NCBI RefSeq assembly: GCF_030246865.1
Contig: NZ_CP126738.1
Location: 3,224,001 to 3,288,000, forward strand
From: Microbacterium sp. zg-B96
GTDB lineage: Bacteria; Actinomycetota; Actinomycetes; Actinomycetales; Microbacteriaceae
DNA: 64,000 nt
Direction of reading: 5' to 3'
Shown here piece by piece: positions 11,906 through 23,268 of this stretch. The notes under the pieces were generated by a model. The model had not been told where the DNA came from. It made no database searches and saw nothing but the letters and a program-made list of their open reading frames with translations. The position numbers were made by a program, and so were the translations under genes. Each line of letters starts with the position of its first letter. Position 1 is the stretch's first letter.

Positions 11906-12028
11906 TGCGCAATCGCGGGGGTCGTTGCCAAACCGTGCTCGGCGCCGCTTCAGTTCCCATCAATGGAAATCGGCGAGCGCTCTGCGGCCCCGCGGCGCAG
12001 CATCGAAGAAACGACGGAAAGGTCGATG

Positions 12029-13393
12029 ATGACATCCGAATCCCTCGCCGCGGCGATCGCCAGGACCGGCAGCCCGATCGAACTGCTGCGCAACCAGAAT
12101 TGGCCCGCGTTCACGTTCCCCGTCGCGCCGGAGTTCACGAACTGGCGCGACGAGCAGCGCTCCTGGAACACCACGGTCGCCCTGATGGACCAGTCGCACC
12201 ACATGACCCAGCTCTTCCTCAGCGGCTCGGACGTCATCGCACTGCTGCAGACCATCTCGCCGAACACGTTCGCCACGTTCCGCCCGGGCGTGGCCAAGCA
12301 GCTCATCTCGGTCAACGCCGAGGGATATCTCATCGGCGACGGCATCCTGTTCTACAACTCCACGGGCCATGAGGGGCTCGTGCTCATCGGGCATCATCTG
12401 CTGATCGACTGGGTGCGCTTCAACGTCGAGAAGGCGCAGCGCACCGGGGCGGACGTCCACGAGCGATTGGAGCCGAACTCACACATGCGGCAGGGCCCGC
12501 CGACGTTTTACCGGTACGAACTGCAGGGCCCGTTCGCGAACGAGGTCATGGCGAAGCTGTTCGGCGGGCCCGTCCCCGAGGTGAAGTTCTTCCACATCGG
12601 CGACTTCACGATCGCCGGCCGAGCAGTGAAGGGGCTGCGCCACGGGATGGCGGGGCAGCCGGGGTTCGAGTTCTTCGGGCCGTGGGCAGACAACGAGGTG
12701 GTTCTCGAAGCGATCCTCGCCGGCGGTGCCGAGTTCGGCATCCGTCGCGTCGGCGCGAAGGCCTACTCCGCGACGCCGCTCGAGTCCGGCTGGGTGCCCA
12801 CGCCCTTCCCCGCCGTGTTCGGCGACGACATGGCCGACTATCGCGAGTGGCTGCCGGCCGCCCGCATCGGCTCGGTGGCCGGCTCGCTGTCGTCCGCGGA
12901 CGTCCACGACTTCTACATGACGCCGTACGACCTCGGGCTCGGCCGGTCGGTGCGGTTCGACCACGACTTCCACGGGCGCGCTGCCCTCGAACAGCACTCC
13001 GCGGCACCCCGGCGGCGCAAGGTCACGCTGCTGTGGAACCCCGACGACGTCGCGGAGGTGGTGCGTTCGCAGGTCGAACCCGGCATCCCCGCGAAGTTCC
13101 TCGACTTCCCCAAGGCCCGGTACGGCCTGTTCCAGATGGACGAGGTGCTGCAGGGCGACCAGCGCGTGGGCATCTCGACGGATGCCGGGTACGTCGCGTA
13201 CGAGCAGCTGTACATGTCGCTGGCGACCCTCGACACCGGGATCGACGACGGTGCCGAGGTCGAGATCGTGTGGGGTGAGCACCCCGTGTCGAAGAAGGAC
13301 TCGGTGGATCAGAACCACCGCCAGGTCCGCATCCGCGCCACGGTCGCTCCCGCGCCCTACCAGGAGTGGGCCCGGACGGTCTATCGCGCCTGA
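12029..13393 (+). CDS. THF-dependent aromatic O-demethylase, LigM/DesA family (copy 2)
   Basis: This 454-residue paralogue of copies 1 and 3 keeps the family core (LLRNQNWPAF, FTNWRDEQRSWNTT, DQSHHMTQLFL, LIGDGILF, LRHGMAGQPGFEFFGPW, FDHDFHGRAALE). It differs at several otherwise constant places: PLESGWVPTPFP for [12 protein letters not shown], and a C-terminal VAPAPY for VSPVPY. That divergence suggests a different methoxyl position or substrate, for example DesA-like versus LigM-like roles. The ATG at 12029 has GGAAAGG six bases upstream; ATG 12026 is also possible. It is divergent from the Liv importer. Confidence 0.82.
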   Translation: MTSESLAAAIARTGSPIELLRNQNWPAFTFPVAPEFTNWRDEQRSWNTTVALMDQSHHMTQLFLSGSDVIALLQTISPNTFATFRPGVAKQLISVNAEGYLIGDGILFYNSTGHEGLVLIGHHLLIDWVRFNVEKAQRTGADVHERLEPNSHMRQGPPTFYRYELQGPFANEVMAKLFGGPVPEVKFFHIGDFTIAGRAVKGLRHGMAGQPGFEFFGPWADNEVVLEAILAGGAEFGIRRVGAKAYSATPLESGWVPTPFPAVFGDDMADYREWLPAARIGSVAGSLSSADVHDFYMTPYDLGLGRSVRFDHDFHGRAALEQHSAAPRRRKVTLLWNPDDVAEVVRSQVEPGIPAKFLDFPKARYGLFQMDEVLQGDQRVGISTDAGYVAYEQLYMSLATLDTGIDDGAEVEIVWGEHPVSKKDSVDQNHRQVRIRATVAPAPYQEWARTVYRA

Positions 13394-13401
13394 CCGCCCA
13401 C

Positions 13402-13429
13402 CCCGCCGGGGCGACTCGGCACCGGCGGG
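13402..13429 (+). terminator. Stem-loop after O-demethylase copy 2
   Basis: CCCGCCGG at 13402-13409 pairs with CCGGCGGG at 13422-13429, loop 12 bases, nine bases after the stop codon. There is no T tract. Confidence 0.5.
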
Positions 13430-13457
13430 TGTGTAGGGTCCTGGTGAGGAGGACGCG

Positions 13458-14312
13458 ATGGCGCGGGGATCTGCAGGCGAGTCCGCCCTGCACCGGCATC
13501 TGCGGGTGCTGGACGCGTTCGACGCCCTCCGCCCGTTCCTCACCCTCGGCCAGATCGCGGCGACGGCCGACATGCCGATGTCCACCGCGCACCGGATCGT
13601 GGGCGAGCTCACCGCCGAGGGGCTGCTGGAACGGATGCCGGACCGCACCTACCGGTTGGGCATGCGGCTGTGGGAGTACGCGTCGCGCACCCCCGGCGCC
13701 CTGGGCCTGCGCGAAGTCGCCCGCCCCTGGCTCGAGGCGGCGCACGCCCGCATCCGGCAGCACGTGCAACTCGGCGTGCGCGCGGGCAGCGACGTGCTCT
13801 TCCTCGAGCGGATGTCGGCCCCGCAGGCGGTGCTCAACGCCACGGTGATCGGCGGCCGCATCCCGCTGCATGCTTCGTCCCTCGGTCTCGTTCTCCTCGC
13901 CCACGCGCCCGATGAGGTCGTCGACGAGGCGATCGCAGCGGGGTTGCGGGCGTACACGGCATCCACGATCACCACCTCGAGCGTGCTGCGAACGGTGCTG
14001 CGCCGCGTCCGGGCCGACGGTTTCGCCGTGGCGGCCGGGCACATCCACGAGGAGTCGCGCGGGGTCGCGGTGCCGGTGCGAGGCCCCGATGGCACCGTTT
14101 ACGCCGCGATGGGCGCGGTCATCGCGAACGACGGCAGCGCCGAGGCCGCGGTCGTCGAGACGCTCCGGGTCGCCGCCGCTGGTGTCACCCGCGCCCTGCG
14201 CGCGGCCTACGCGTCCGGAGTCGATGACGACGGCCACGGGCCGCGACCGGATGCCGGCATTTCCGCGCGTTCCTGGGAGTACATCGCCGCCCTCGCGGCG
14301 CACCACGCGTGA
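13458..14312 (+). CDS. IclR family transcriptional regulator
   Basis: The 284-residue protein has an N-terminal winged helix (FLTLGQIAATADMPMSTAHR, wing DRTYRLGMRL) and a GAF-like effector domain with GGRIPLHASSLG and GVAVPVRGPDGTVYAAM, as in IclR/PcaR/CatR regulators of aromatic catabolism. GAGGAGG lies just before ATG 13458. It is convergent with the acyl-CoA ligase. Its target is probably one of the neighbouring operons, but no operator is identified. Confidence 0.9.
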   Translation: MARGSAGESALHRHLRVLDAFDALRPFLTLGQIAATADMPMSTAHRIVGELTAEGLLERMPDRTYRLGMRLWEYASRTPGALGLREVARPWLEAAHARIRQHVQLGVRAGSDVLFLERMSAPQAVLNATVIGGRIPLHASSLGLVLLAHAPDEVVDEAIAAGLRAYTASTITTSSVLRTVLRRVRADGFAVAAGHIHEESRGVAVPVRGPDGTVYAAMGAVIANDGSAEAAVVETLRVAAAGVTRALRAAYASGVDDDGHGPRPDAGISARSWEYIAALAAHHA

Positions 14313-14352
14313 CGGCGCCCTACCGACCCCACCGCCGACGCTCGTCTGTCGG

Positions 14353-16059
14353 TCAGCGCCGGATGCGCATCGTGCCGGTGGGCGCGTCCGACCCGACCAG
14401 CGGCGCCAGCTCCGCCTGAAGCCGGGGCAGATCCACCTTGCCGTGCGGGCTGCGCTCGAGGGAATCCCGGACGAACAGGTGCCGGGGCTTCTTGTATCCG
14501 GCCAGGCGGGCGTCCAGGTGCGCCCGCAGCGCCTCGGCATCGAGCTCGGCGTCGGGCCCTGCCACGATCACGGCCGTCACCAGCTCGCCGTAACGCAGGT
14601 CCGGCACCCCGAACACGACCGCGTCCACGATGCCGGGGAAGGCGACGAGGGCATCCTCCACTTCGGCCGGGTAGACCTTCTCCCCACCGGTGTTGACCAC
14701 GGCGCTGCCCCGGCCGAGCAGTTCCACCGTGCCGTCGCCGCGGGCCACCGCCCAGTCCCCCGGCATCACGTGGCGCACCCCGTCGATCACCGGGAACGTC
14801 GCCCGGGTCTTCTCCTCGTCGCCGAAATATCCCTTCGGCAGCGTGCCGCGGAAAGCGAGGACGCCGCGCCCGCCCGCGATGTGCTGCACGTCGCGCAACT
14901 CGTCGTCCAGCACGACGGTTCCCGGCAGCAGCCGCAGCTCGCCCGGCAGGTCGGCGACCGAAGTGGTCTCGTTCACGGCATACGGTCCCCCCTCGGTCGA
15001 GGCGAGCAGATCGGTGATCGTGATCGCAGCGTGCGCATGCCACCGGCGCTTCACCGCGGGACTGAACCGCATCCCCGAGCTGATCATCGAGTTCACGCGC
15101 CCGAACCCGTCGAGTCCGGCTCGCTCCACCGCCTCCACCAGCGGCAACGCCACGGCGTCACCCGCCACGATGAGGCGCGTGGCGCCCGCGTCCACGGCGA
15201 ACCGCGCGGCGGCATCCGGGTCGAAGCGGGGCGACGCGATGACGAGCACCGTGCCACCCAGGACGAGCGTGTTCATCGACGTGAACAGCGCCGTGCCGTG
15301 CATGAACGGCGACAGCGGCAGGGTGACCACCCGCGGTATCGCGGGGTCGCTCGCCACCGCGATGGCCTCCGCCATCGACTCCGGCACGGGAAGACCGGCT
15401 GTCGTATAGATCGAGTAGCTCTGCACGGCGAGGATGTCCTCCGCGCCCCACACGACCGCCTTCGGCCGGCCGGTCGTGCCGCCGGTGTACAGCCGCAACT
15501 CCCCTCCCGGTGGCGGCGTGGCCGGCAGCTCGCCGCCGCCAGCGACGACGTCCGCCCACGCCGAGTGAGTATTCGCGCTGCCGAGTGAGTATTCGCCGTC
15601 CCGAGTGAGTATTCGCGTTGCCGTGTGGGCGGCATCCGCAGCCGCGACCTCCCCCGCGGGCCCGTCATCGATCACCACGAACATCGGCGCGTCCGGCCAG
15701 TGCGCAACGGCATCACGAACCACGTCCGAAAGCGACGTCGGGTACACCAGCACCCGAGCCCGCGAATCCTCCAGCAGCGCACGCACCTCCGGTGCCCGGT
15801 ACCGGTAGTTCATCGGCACCGGAGCGATCCCGGTCGCCAGACACGCGAACAGCCCTACGACGTATTCGGGTCGGTTGTACAGGAGCATCGCGACGGCCTC
15901 GCCCGGTTGCACGCCCCGCTCACGCAGGTAGCGCGCGAACGCCCCCGCCTCGGCGAGCAACCGTCCATACGTCATCGTCTCGGCCGGCGTCACGACCGCG
16001 GGGCGCTGCGGGACTGCGCGCGCGACGGCCTGCCAGACGTCGCTGTAGTGCCCCTTCAT
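14353..16059 (-). CDS. AMP-dependent acyl-CoA ligase interrupted in frame by a 20-bp repeat array
   Basis: The 568-residue ANL-family ligase activates a carboxylic acid with ATP and CoA. Motifs are YTGGTTGRPKA near residue 192-202, STEGGPYAVNE, GDWAV, and the C-terminal GGEKVYPAEVEDAL and SPHGKVD with the catalytic Lys. Residues about 147-167 are encoded by three units of the GAGTGAGTATTCG array and look foreign (RILTRDGEYSLGSANTHS). The 60 bases keep the frame, so the enzyme may still work with a surface loop before the ATP-binding motif. It follows O-demethylase copy 3 by 32 bases in one operon, so an aromatic acid is a likely substrate. AAGGGG precedes ATG 16059. Confidence 0.85.
   Translation of the reverse strand: MKGHYSDVWQAVARAVPQRPAVVTPAETMTYGRLLAEAGAFARYLRERGVQPGEAVAMLLYNRPEYVVGLFACLATGIAPVPMNYRYRAPEVRALLEDSRARVLVYPTSLSDVVRDAVAHWPDAPMFVVIDDGPAGEVAAADAAHTATRILTRDGEYSLGSANTHSAWADVVAGGGELPATPPPGGELRLYTGGTTGRPKAVVWGAEDILAVQSYSIYTTAGLPVPESMAEAIAVASDPAIPRVVTLPLSPFMHGTALFTSMNTLVLGGTVLVIASPRFDPDAAARFAVDAGATRLIVAGDAVALPLVEAVERAGLDGFGRVNSMISSGMRFSPAVKRRWHAHAAITITDLLASTEGGPYAVNETTSVADLPGELRLLPGTVVLDDELRDVQHIAGGRGVLAFRGTLPKGYFGDEEKTRATFPVIDGVRHVMPGDWAVARGDGTVELLGRGSAVVNTGGEKVYPAEVEDALVAFPGIVDAVVFGVPDLRYGELVTAVIVAGPDAELDAEALRAHLDARLAGYKKPRHLFVRDSLERSPHGKVDLPRLQAELAPLVGSDAPTGTMRIRR
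15561..15620 (+). repeat. 20-bp repeat array A (3 units) inside the acyl-CoA ligase gene
   Basis: Three units start at 15561, 15581 and 15601, each with the exact core GAGTGAGTATTCG and a 7-base linker. The total of 60 bases is a multiple of three and leaves the gene open. Confidence 0.95.
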
Positions 16060-16091
16060 CCGAACCCCTTCGTTCGATGCCGGTCCTGCGA

Positions 16092-18414
<2,323 letters not shown>

Positions 18415-18418
<4 letters not shown>

Positions 18419-19119
18419 CGCACGTCGTCGTGACGGACATCGCACGGGCGGATGCCGCGACCGCCGCTGCCCTCGCCGAGTTCGGCTCCGCGACCGTGCA
18501 TGAGGCGCTGGGCCGGCTCGGTTACGCGGGGTCCCGCATCCGGCCGATCCAGCAGGGCACATCGATCTCCGGCACCGCGATCACGGTGCGCGTCGCCGCC
18601 GGCGACAACCTGATGGTGCACGCCGCGATCGAGCAGGCCCGCGAGGGAGATGTCATCGTCGTCGTCCCGGTCACCGACTCGGCATACGGGTTCATCGGGG
18701 AGCTGATGGCCACGCAGATGCAGACCCGCGGCGTTCGGGCGTACATCACCTCTGGGGGCGTCCGCGACACGCAGGAACTGCGGCGCATGGGCTTTCCGGT
18801 GTGGACGGCGCACATCAGTTCGGAGGGCACCGTCAAGGACACCGCCGGCTCGGTCAACGTGCCGGTGTTCCTCGGATCCGCCGAGGTGCGCCCCGGCGAC
18901 GTCGTGGTCGCCGACGACGACGGCGTGACGATCGTGCCGCGGGAACGCGCGGATGCCACGCTCACGGCGGCCCGCGCCCGCGCCCAGAGCGAGGCGGCGA
19001 AGCGCGCACGCTACCGGGCCGGTGAGATCTCCATGGACATCAATCGGCTGCGCCCCGTGCTGGCCGACCTCGGTGTGCAGTTCGTGACGCAGGCGGAGTA
19101 TGACCGTGGCGGCCGCTGA
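18415..19119 (+). CDS. galC: 4-carboxy-4-hydroxy-2-oxoadipate aldolase, GalC-like (RraA fold)
   Basis: The 234-residue protein belongs to the HMG/CHA aldolase group of the RraA fold. Conserved parts are ATVHEALGRLG, GDNLMVHAAIEQAREGDV, the metal and substrate motif TSGGVRDTQELR and GDVVVADDDGVTIVP. The C-terminal extension beyond RraA proper is typical of the aldolases. It splits the GalB product into pyruvate and oxaloacetate. It starts inside the galB stop and overlaps galD by 20 bases. Confidence 0.88.
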
Positions 19120-20179
19120 ACCCGCGCGCGACGGCATCCGCTGCATGCTGATGCGCGGCGGAACGTCCAAGGGCGCGTTCTTCGTGGCTTCCGATCTGCC
19201 CGCCGATCCCGGCGACCGCGATGACCTGCTGCTGCGCATCATGGGCAGCCCCGACCCGACCCAGATCGACGGGCTGGGCGGGGCGCACCCGCTGACGTCG
19301 AAGGTCGCCGTCGTTTCGGCGTCCCCGCATCCGGACGTCGACGTCGACTACCTGTTCCTGCAGGTCGCGGTGGCCGAACCCGTCGTCGCAGACGCCCAGA
19401 CCTGCGGCAACCTGCTCGCCGGTGTCGGACCGTTCGCCCTCGAGCGGGGGCTGATCACCGCCACCGACGCCGAGACGACCGTGCGCATCCGCCTGCTGAA
19501 CACCGGCGACATCGCCACGGCGACCTTCCCGACACCGCACGGGGTCCCTGATTACGACGGTGACACCGCGATCGACGGCGTCCCGGGCACGGCGGGGCGA
19601 ATCGCGATCGACCTCACCGGCGGCGACAAGCCGCTGCTGCCGACCGGACAGGTGGCAGAGGAGATCGACGGTCATCGGGTCACGCTCATCGACAACGGGA
19701 TGCCGGTCGTGCTGCTCCGCGCCGACGAGTTCGCCGTGACCGGCGAGGAGTCCCCTGCCGACCTCGAAGCCCGCACCGACCTGCACGCTGCGCTCGAGCG
19801 CATCCGCCTCGAGGCGGGATCCCGCATGGGCCTCGGGGATGTCGCCGCGCAGACGGTGCCGAAGCTGATCCTGCTCTCGCCCCCTCGCCGCGGCGGGGCG
19901 ATCGCGACGCGGGCGTTCATCCCGACCCGTGTGCACACCTCGATCGGCGTGCTGATGGCGGCATCGGTCGCCGCCGGCATCCGCCTCCCCGGCGCCGTCG
20001 GTGCAGACATCGCCCGGCTCGATTCGGATGCCACCGACATCGAGCACCCCACCGGCACGTTTCCCGCCGCGGTCACCGTGACGGAGGATGCCGACGGTCG
20101 CTGGCAGGCGTCATCGATGTCGGTGCGCACCGCCCGCAAGATCTTCGACGGCGCGGTCTTCCCGCGTCCCCGTCGCTAG
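19100..20179 (+). CDS. galD: 4-oxalomesaconate tautomerase, GalD-like (PrpF family)
   Basis: The 359-residue PrpF-family isomerase contains MLMRGGTSKGAFF, IDGLGGAHPLTSKVAVV, the catalytic Cys region DAQTCGNLLAGVGPFA and a late HTSIGVLMAASVAAG. In Pseudomonas putida, GalD converts the keto to the enol form of 4-oxalomesaconate before GalB acts. The galB-galC-galD order in one overlapping operon strongly supports this role over methylaconitate isomerase. ATG 19100 lies within galC. Confidence 0.88.
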   Translation: MTVAAAEPARDGIRCMLMRGGTSKGAFFVASDLPADPGDRDDLLLRIMGSPDPTQIDGLGGAHPLTSKVAVVSASPHPDVDVDYLFLQVAVAEPVVADAQTCGNLLAGVGPFALERGLITATDAETTVRIRLLNTGDIATATFPTPHGVPDYDGDTAIDGVPGTAGRIAIDLTGGDKPLLPTGQVAEEIDGHRVTLIDNGMPVVLLRADEFAVTGEESPADLEARTDLHAALERIRLEAGSRMGLGDVAAQTVPKLILLSPPRRGGAIATRAFIPTRVHTSIGVLMAASVAAGIRLPGAVGADIARLDSDATDIEHPTGTFPAAVTVTEDADGRWQASSMSVRTARKIFDGAVFPRPRR

Positions 20180-20200
20180 CACTGTCAGAGAGGACAGGCC

Positions 20201-21196
20201 ATGGCCACCAGCGAGAATTACGACATCGCCCATCTGGGCGGGATCGAGCTGTTCACCCCGAAATTCGAGGAGAGCCTGCACTTCTTCCGCGACCTGCTGG
20301 CGATGCGGGAGATCGCCCGGATCGGCGACTCGGCGTATCTGCGCTGCTGGGACGAGTACCAGCTCTACACGCTCAAGCTCACGGCATCCGACACGAACGG
20401 GGTGGGGCGCACGCTGTACCGCGCGTCCGGCCCCGAGGCCCTCGAGCGCCGGGTCGCGGCGATCGAACGCAGCGGTCTCGGGCACGGCTGGCGCGAACCC
20501 GAAGTAGGAGTCGGGCGGTCGTACGAGTTCGAGGACCCGGACGGGCACCTCATGGGCATCCACTACGACACCGAGCTGTACGTCCCGGACGATGAGGACC
20601 GCCCGGCGCTGAAGAACCAGGCATCCGCCTTCCCCGGTCGCGGCGTGAACGTGCGGCGGATGGATCACATCAACTACCTCGCCGCCGATGTCGATGCGGC
20701 AGGCGACTTCTGGAGCGAGGTCATGTGCGCCCGGGAGTCGGAGCGGGTGCGCCTGGACTCCGGCCGGTTCGGCGCGCGGTGGTTCCGGTTCAACCAGAAG
20801 TCGTACGACGTGGTCTACTCCGACGACTGGACCCGCCAGCGCGGCCGCTTCCACCACTTCGCACTCGCGCCCGACACCCGCGAGGACATCCTCAAGGCCG
20901 CCGACATCTTCCTGGAGAACGGCGTGCACATCGAGTACGGACCCTACAAGCACGCCATCAACCAGACGTTCTTCCTGTACGTCTGGGAACCGGGCGGCAA
21001 CCGCATCGAACTGGCGAACGCCGGTGCGCGCCTGCTGCTGGACCCGGATTGGCCGACCGTCGAATGGACGCAGGCCGAACGCGCCAAGGGCCAGGCGTGG
21101 GGCATGAAGACCATCCCGACCTTCCACACCCACGGCACGCCGTACGTGGAGGGACAGGAAGAGCTCGACCGCAAGGCTCTCGCCGGCGAACTCTGA
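20201..21196 (+). CDS. Extradiol ring-cleavage dioxygenase, VOC (type I) fold
   Basis: The 331-residue protein has two glyoxalase/VOC halves. Fe(II) ligands can be placed at His 156 (MDHINYLAADVD), His 218 or 219 (FHHFAL) and Glu 270 (NRIELA), the spacing of homoprotocatechuate 2,3-dioxygenase. GAGAGGAC lies upstream of ATG 20201, 21 bases after galD. In this context it should open gallate, protocatechuate or a methoxy derivative. The usual enzymes for that step, LigAB or GalA, belong to an unrelated fold and are absent here. Substrate and cleavage position are inferred from the operon. Confidence 0.85.
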   Translation: MATSENYDIAHLGGIELFTPKFEESLHFFRDLLAMREIARIGDSAYLRCWDEYQLYTLKLTASDTNGVGRTLYRASGPEALERRVAAIERSGLGHGWREPEVGVGRSYEFEDPDGHLMGIHYDTELYVPDDEDRPALKNQASAFPGRGVNVRRMDHINYLAADVDAAGDFWSEVMCARESERVRLDSGRFGARWFRFNQKSYDVVYSDDWTRQRGRFHHFALAPDTREDILKAADIFLENGVHIEYGPYKHAINQTFFLYVWEPGGNRIELANAGARLLLDPDWPTVEWTQAERAKGQAWGMKTIPTFHTHGTPYVEGQEELDRKALAGEL

Positions 21197-21214
21197 CCCG
21201 GATCCGGCGCGGGC

Positions 21215-22327
21215 TCAGCCCCAGACGCTGCCGGCGATGTCGACGACCGACCGCACCTTCGCCCACTGCTGGTCCTCGGTGAGCGTGTTGCCCTCCTCGG
21301 TGGAGGCGAATCCGCACTGCGGGCTCAGCGCCAGTTGCGCCAACGGAGCGTGATGGGATGCCTCGTCGATGCGGCGGCGCACCTCGTCGGCATCCTCGAG
21401 TTCACCGGTCTTGGTCGTGATGAGCCCCAGCACGACGGTCTTGTCACCCTCGGGCAGGAACCGCAGGGGCTCGAAGCCGCCGGCACGCTCACTGTCGTAC
21501 TCGAGGAAGTAGCCGTCGTACCCGGTGTTGCCGAGCAGCTGCTCGGCAACCGGCTCGTAGCCGCCGGAGGAGATCCAGGTGGAGCGGAAGTTGCCGCGAC
21601 ACACGTGCGTCGTCACCGTCAGGTCGTCGGGCTTGCCGTCGAGGATGCGGTTGAGCAGCCGCGCATAGCGCTCGGCGATGCCGTCGGTGTCGATGCCGCG
21701 CTCGCGCGCCTTCTGCAGCTCGACGTCCGAACACAGGTAGGCCCACGCGGTGTCGTCGAACTGCAGGTAGCGCGCCCCGGCGTCGTAGAACGCAGCCAGG
21801 GCGTCGCGGTACGTCTGCACCAGGTCGTCGGTGATCGCGGCGTGGCCGTCGTACACCGCGGGATCGATGTGCCCGGGCTCCACCCGGAAGTCCAGGACGG
21901 TCGGCGACGGGATGGTGAACTTCGGCGTCGCACCGGTCGCCGCCACGTCGTTCTGCAGCGCGCGGAAATGCGCGAGGAACGGGTGGTCGGCGGGGAAGCC
22001 GATGGGCCCGGAGATCTCGATGCCGCGGGGCTTGGTCTGCACCCCCTGGAACTGGATGCCGTGGTCGAGTTCGACGATGTCGACACCGTCGAGCAGACCG
22101 AAGAAGTCGAAATGCCACCACGAGCGGCGGAACTCCCCGTCGGTCGCGACCTGCAGTCCGTTGTCGGCCTGCTGCCGCACGAGGGTCGCGATGGCCTCGT
22201 CCTCCACGGCGCGCAGCTCGGCGTCGCCGAGCGTGCCTTCGTTGTGTCGGCGGCGCGCGTCGGCGACCGCCGCGGGACGAAGGAAGCTGCCGACGATGTC
22301 GGCTCGGAACGGCGGGCGGCTGGTCAT
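21215..22327 (-). CDS. MetE-like cobalamin-independent methyltransferase, short form
   Basis: The 370-residue protein corresponds to the C-terminal catalytic barrel of MetE (core-MetE or YxjG type). Zinc ligands are visible as His and Cys in THVCRGNFR, Glu in FLEYDSERAG and Cys in SPQCGFAS. It may move a methyl group from methyl-THF or another donor to a thiol such as homocysteine. Beside three methyl-THF-producing demethylases it could act as a second methyl sink beside MetF; this is inference. The promoter appears leaderless. It is convergent with the dioxygenase. Confidence 0.85.
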   Translation of the reverse strand: MTSRPPFRADIVGSFLRPAAVADARRRHNEGTLGDAELRAVEDEAIATLVRQQADNGLQVATDGEFRRSWWHFDFFGLLDGVDIVELDHGIQFQGVQTKPRGIEISGPIGFPADHPFLAHFRALQNDVAATGATPKFTIPSPTVLDFRVEPGHIDPAVYDGHAAITDDLVQTYRDALAAFYDAGARYLQFDDTAWAYLCSDVELQKARERGIDTDGIAERYARLLNRILDGKPDDLTVTTHVCRGNFRSTWISSGGYEPVAEQLLGNTGYDGYFLEYDSERAGGFEPLRFLPEGDKTVVLGLITTKTGELEDADEVRRRIDEASHHAPLAQLALSPQCGFASTEEGNTLTEDQQWAKVRSVVDIAGSVWG

Positions 22328-22333
22328 GCTGCG

Positions 22334-22339
22334 ATGCTA
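22334..22339 (-). promoter_or_regulatory. Leaderless -10 box of the MetE-like gene
   Basis: TAGCAT on the minus strand, six bases before ATG 22327. There is no ribosome binding site. Confidence 0.55.
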
Positions 22340-22433
22340 CGCCGCGGCATCCGGTCACCTCGGGCCCGATGACGCGAACGGTAATGTATGCGGCCCGCAC
22401 GTCGTGTGACGGTGCGCTGCGGCGACGCCGCCG

Positions 22434-22835
22434 TCAGGCGCCGAAAACGGGATGGGCCGCATCGAACTGCGCGCGGAGGTACTTCGGCGCCTGCACGCGC
22501 CAGGCCTCGGTCACCAATTCCACGAGGTGGTCGGCGTCGATTGCGGCCATGCGGAACGCGACCTTCGGTTCGCTCCACCGCGTCGTCGTTCGCAGGAACA
22601 CATCGGGCGCCATCTCCACGAGTGCCAGCGCGTCGGCACGGTCGGCGACCTTCACCCCGACCACGGGCTCGGCGGCGATGATCGCGCGCATGTCCTCGGG
22701 AATGCTCGGCCAGGGGTGGCACTCCCACGCGTAGAGCTTGTTGCGCACGAACCAGGCCGCACCGCCGGTCATGCCCCGCTCCTGGCTGCCGGGCAGCCCG
22801 CGGGCGATGCGACGCACGTCATCCAGGCTGGCCAT
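22434..22835 (-). CDS. MmcQ/YjbR family protein
   Basis: The 133-residue protein belongs to the small MmcQ/YjbR (CyaY-like fold) family, with LPGSQERGMTGGAAWFVRNK near the start and LVTEAWRVQAPKYL near the end. Function in the family is unclear. Its start follows a TACGTT box by six bases, so the message is probably leaderless. Confidence 0.8.
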   Translation of the reverse strand: MASLDDVRRIARGLPGSQERGMTGGAAWFVRNKLYAWECHPWPSIPEDMRAIIAAEPVVGVKVADRADALALVEMAPDVFLRTTTRWSEPKVAFRMAAIDADHLVELVTEAWRVQAPKYLRAQFDAAHPVFGA

Positions 22836-22841
22836 GACGCG

Positions 22842-22847
22842 AACGTA
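22842..22847 (-). promoter_or_regulatory. Leaderless -10 box of the YjbR gene
   Basis: TACGTT on the minus strand, six bases before ATG 22835. Confidence 0.5.
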
Positions 22848-22890
22848 CTCGTCACCCCCGACACGGCGGTTGAGGCGAGTCGCAGCCGAC

Positions 22891-23268
22891 TCAGGCCGCC
22901 GGCGTCACATGACTGTGCACGCAGTGCCACGCGTCGCCGGAGCGGACGAAGACATCCGTGGTCCACTCGTCCGCCTCGTAGGTCCGGCCGTCGAGGTGCG
23001 CGGTGTTGACCACCCGCGCCAGCACGATTCCGACCGGCCCGTACCGCCGCACGTCGACGTCACCGACGGCGTGCATACGGGAATGCGTGAGCCGGCCGGA
23101 GCGGACCACGTCGAGGAACTGTTCTCTTGTCGTCACCCCGTCGGCATCCACTAATCGCCACTCGGGGCCGATGAACGACGCGATCCGGTCCGCGTCGTTC
23201 GATACGATCGCCGCCGCGAACTCCGCCGCGAGCGCGCGCAGGTCGCCGGCCGGTTCTTCGGACGTCAT
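22891..23268 (-). CDS. NTF2-like/SnoaL-type small protein
   Basis: The 125-residue protein looks like a DUF4440/NTF2-like fold: an N-terminal helix pair (LRALAAEFAAAIVSND), then strands including EWRLVDADGVTTREQF and WTTDVFVRSGDAWHCVHSH. The role is unknown. ATG 23268 overlaps the stop of the upstream gene (ATGA), so the two are translated together. Longer starts upstream are unlikely. Confidence 0.75.
   Translation of the reverse strand: MTSEEPAGDLRALAAEFAAAIVSNDADRIASFIGPEWRLVDADGVTTREQFLDVVRSGRLTHSRMHAVGDVDVRRYGPVGIVLARVVNTAHLDGRTYEADEWTTDVFVRSGDAWHCVHSHVTPAA

Noticed and set aside
14353..16059. Acyl-CoA ligase as a pseudogene
   Set aside because: The inserted array preserves the frame, and all key ANL motifs before and after it are intact.
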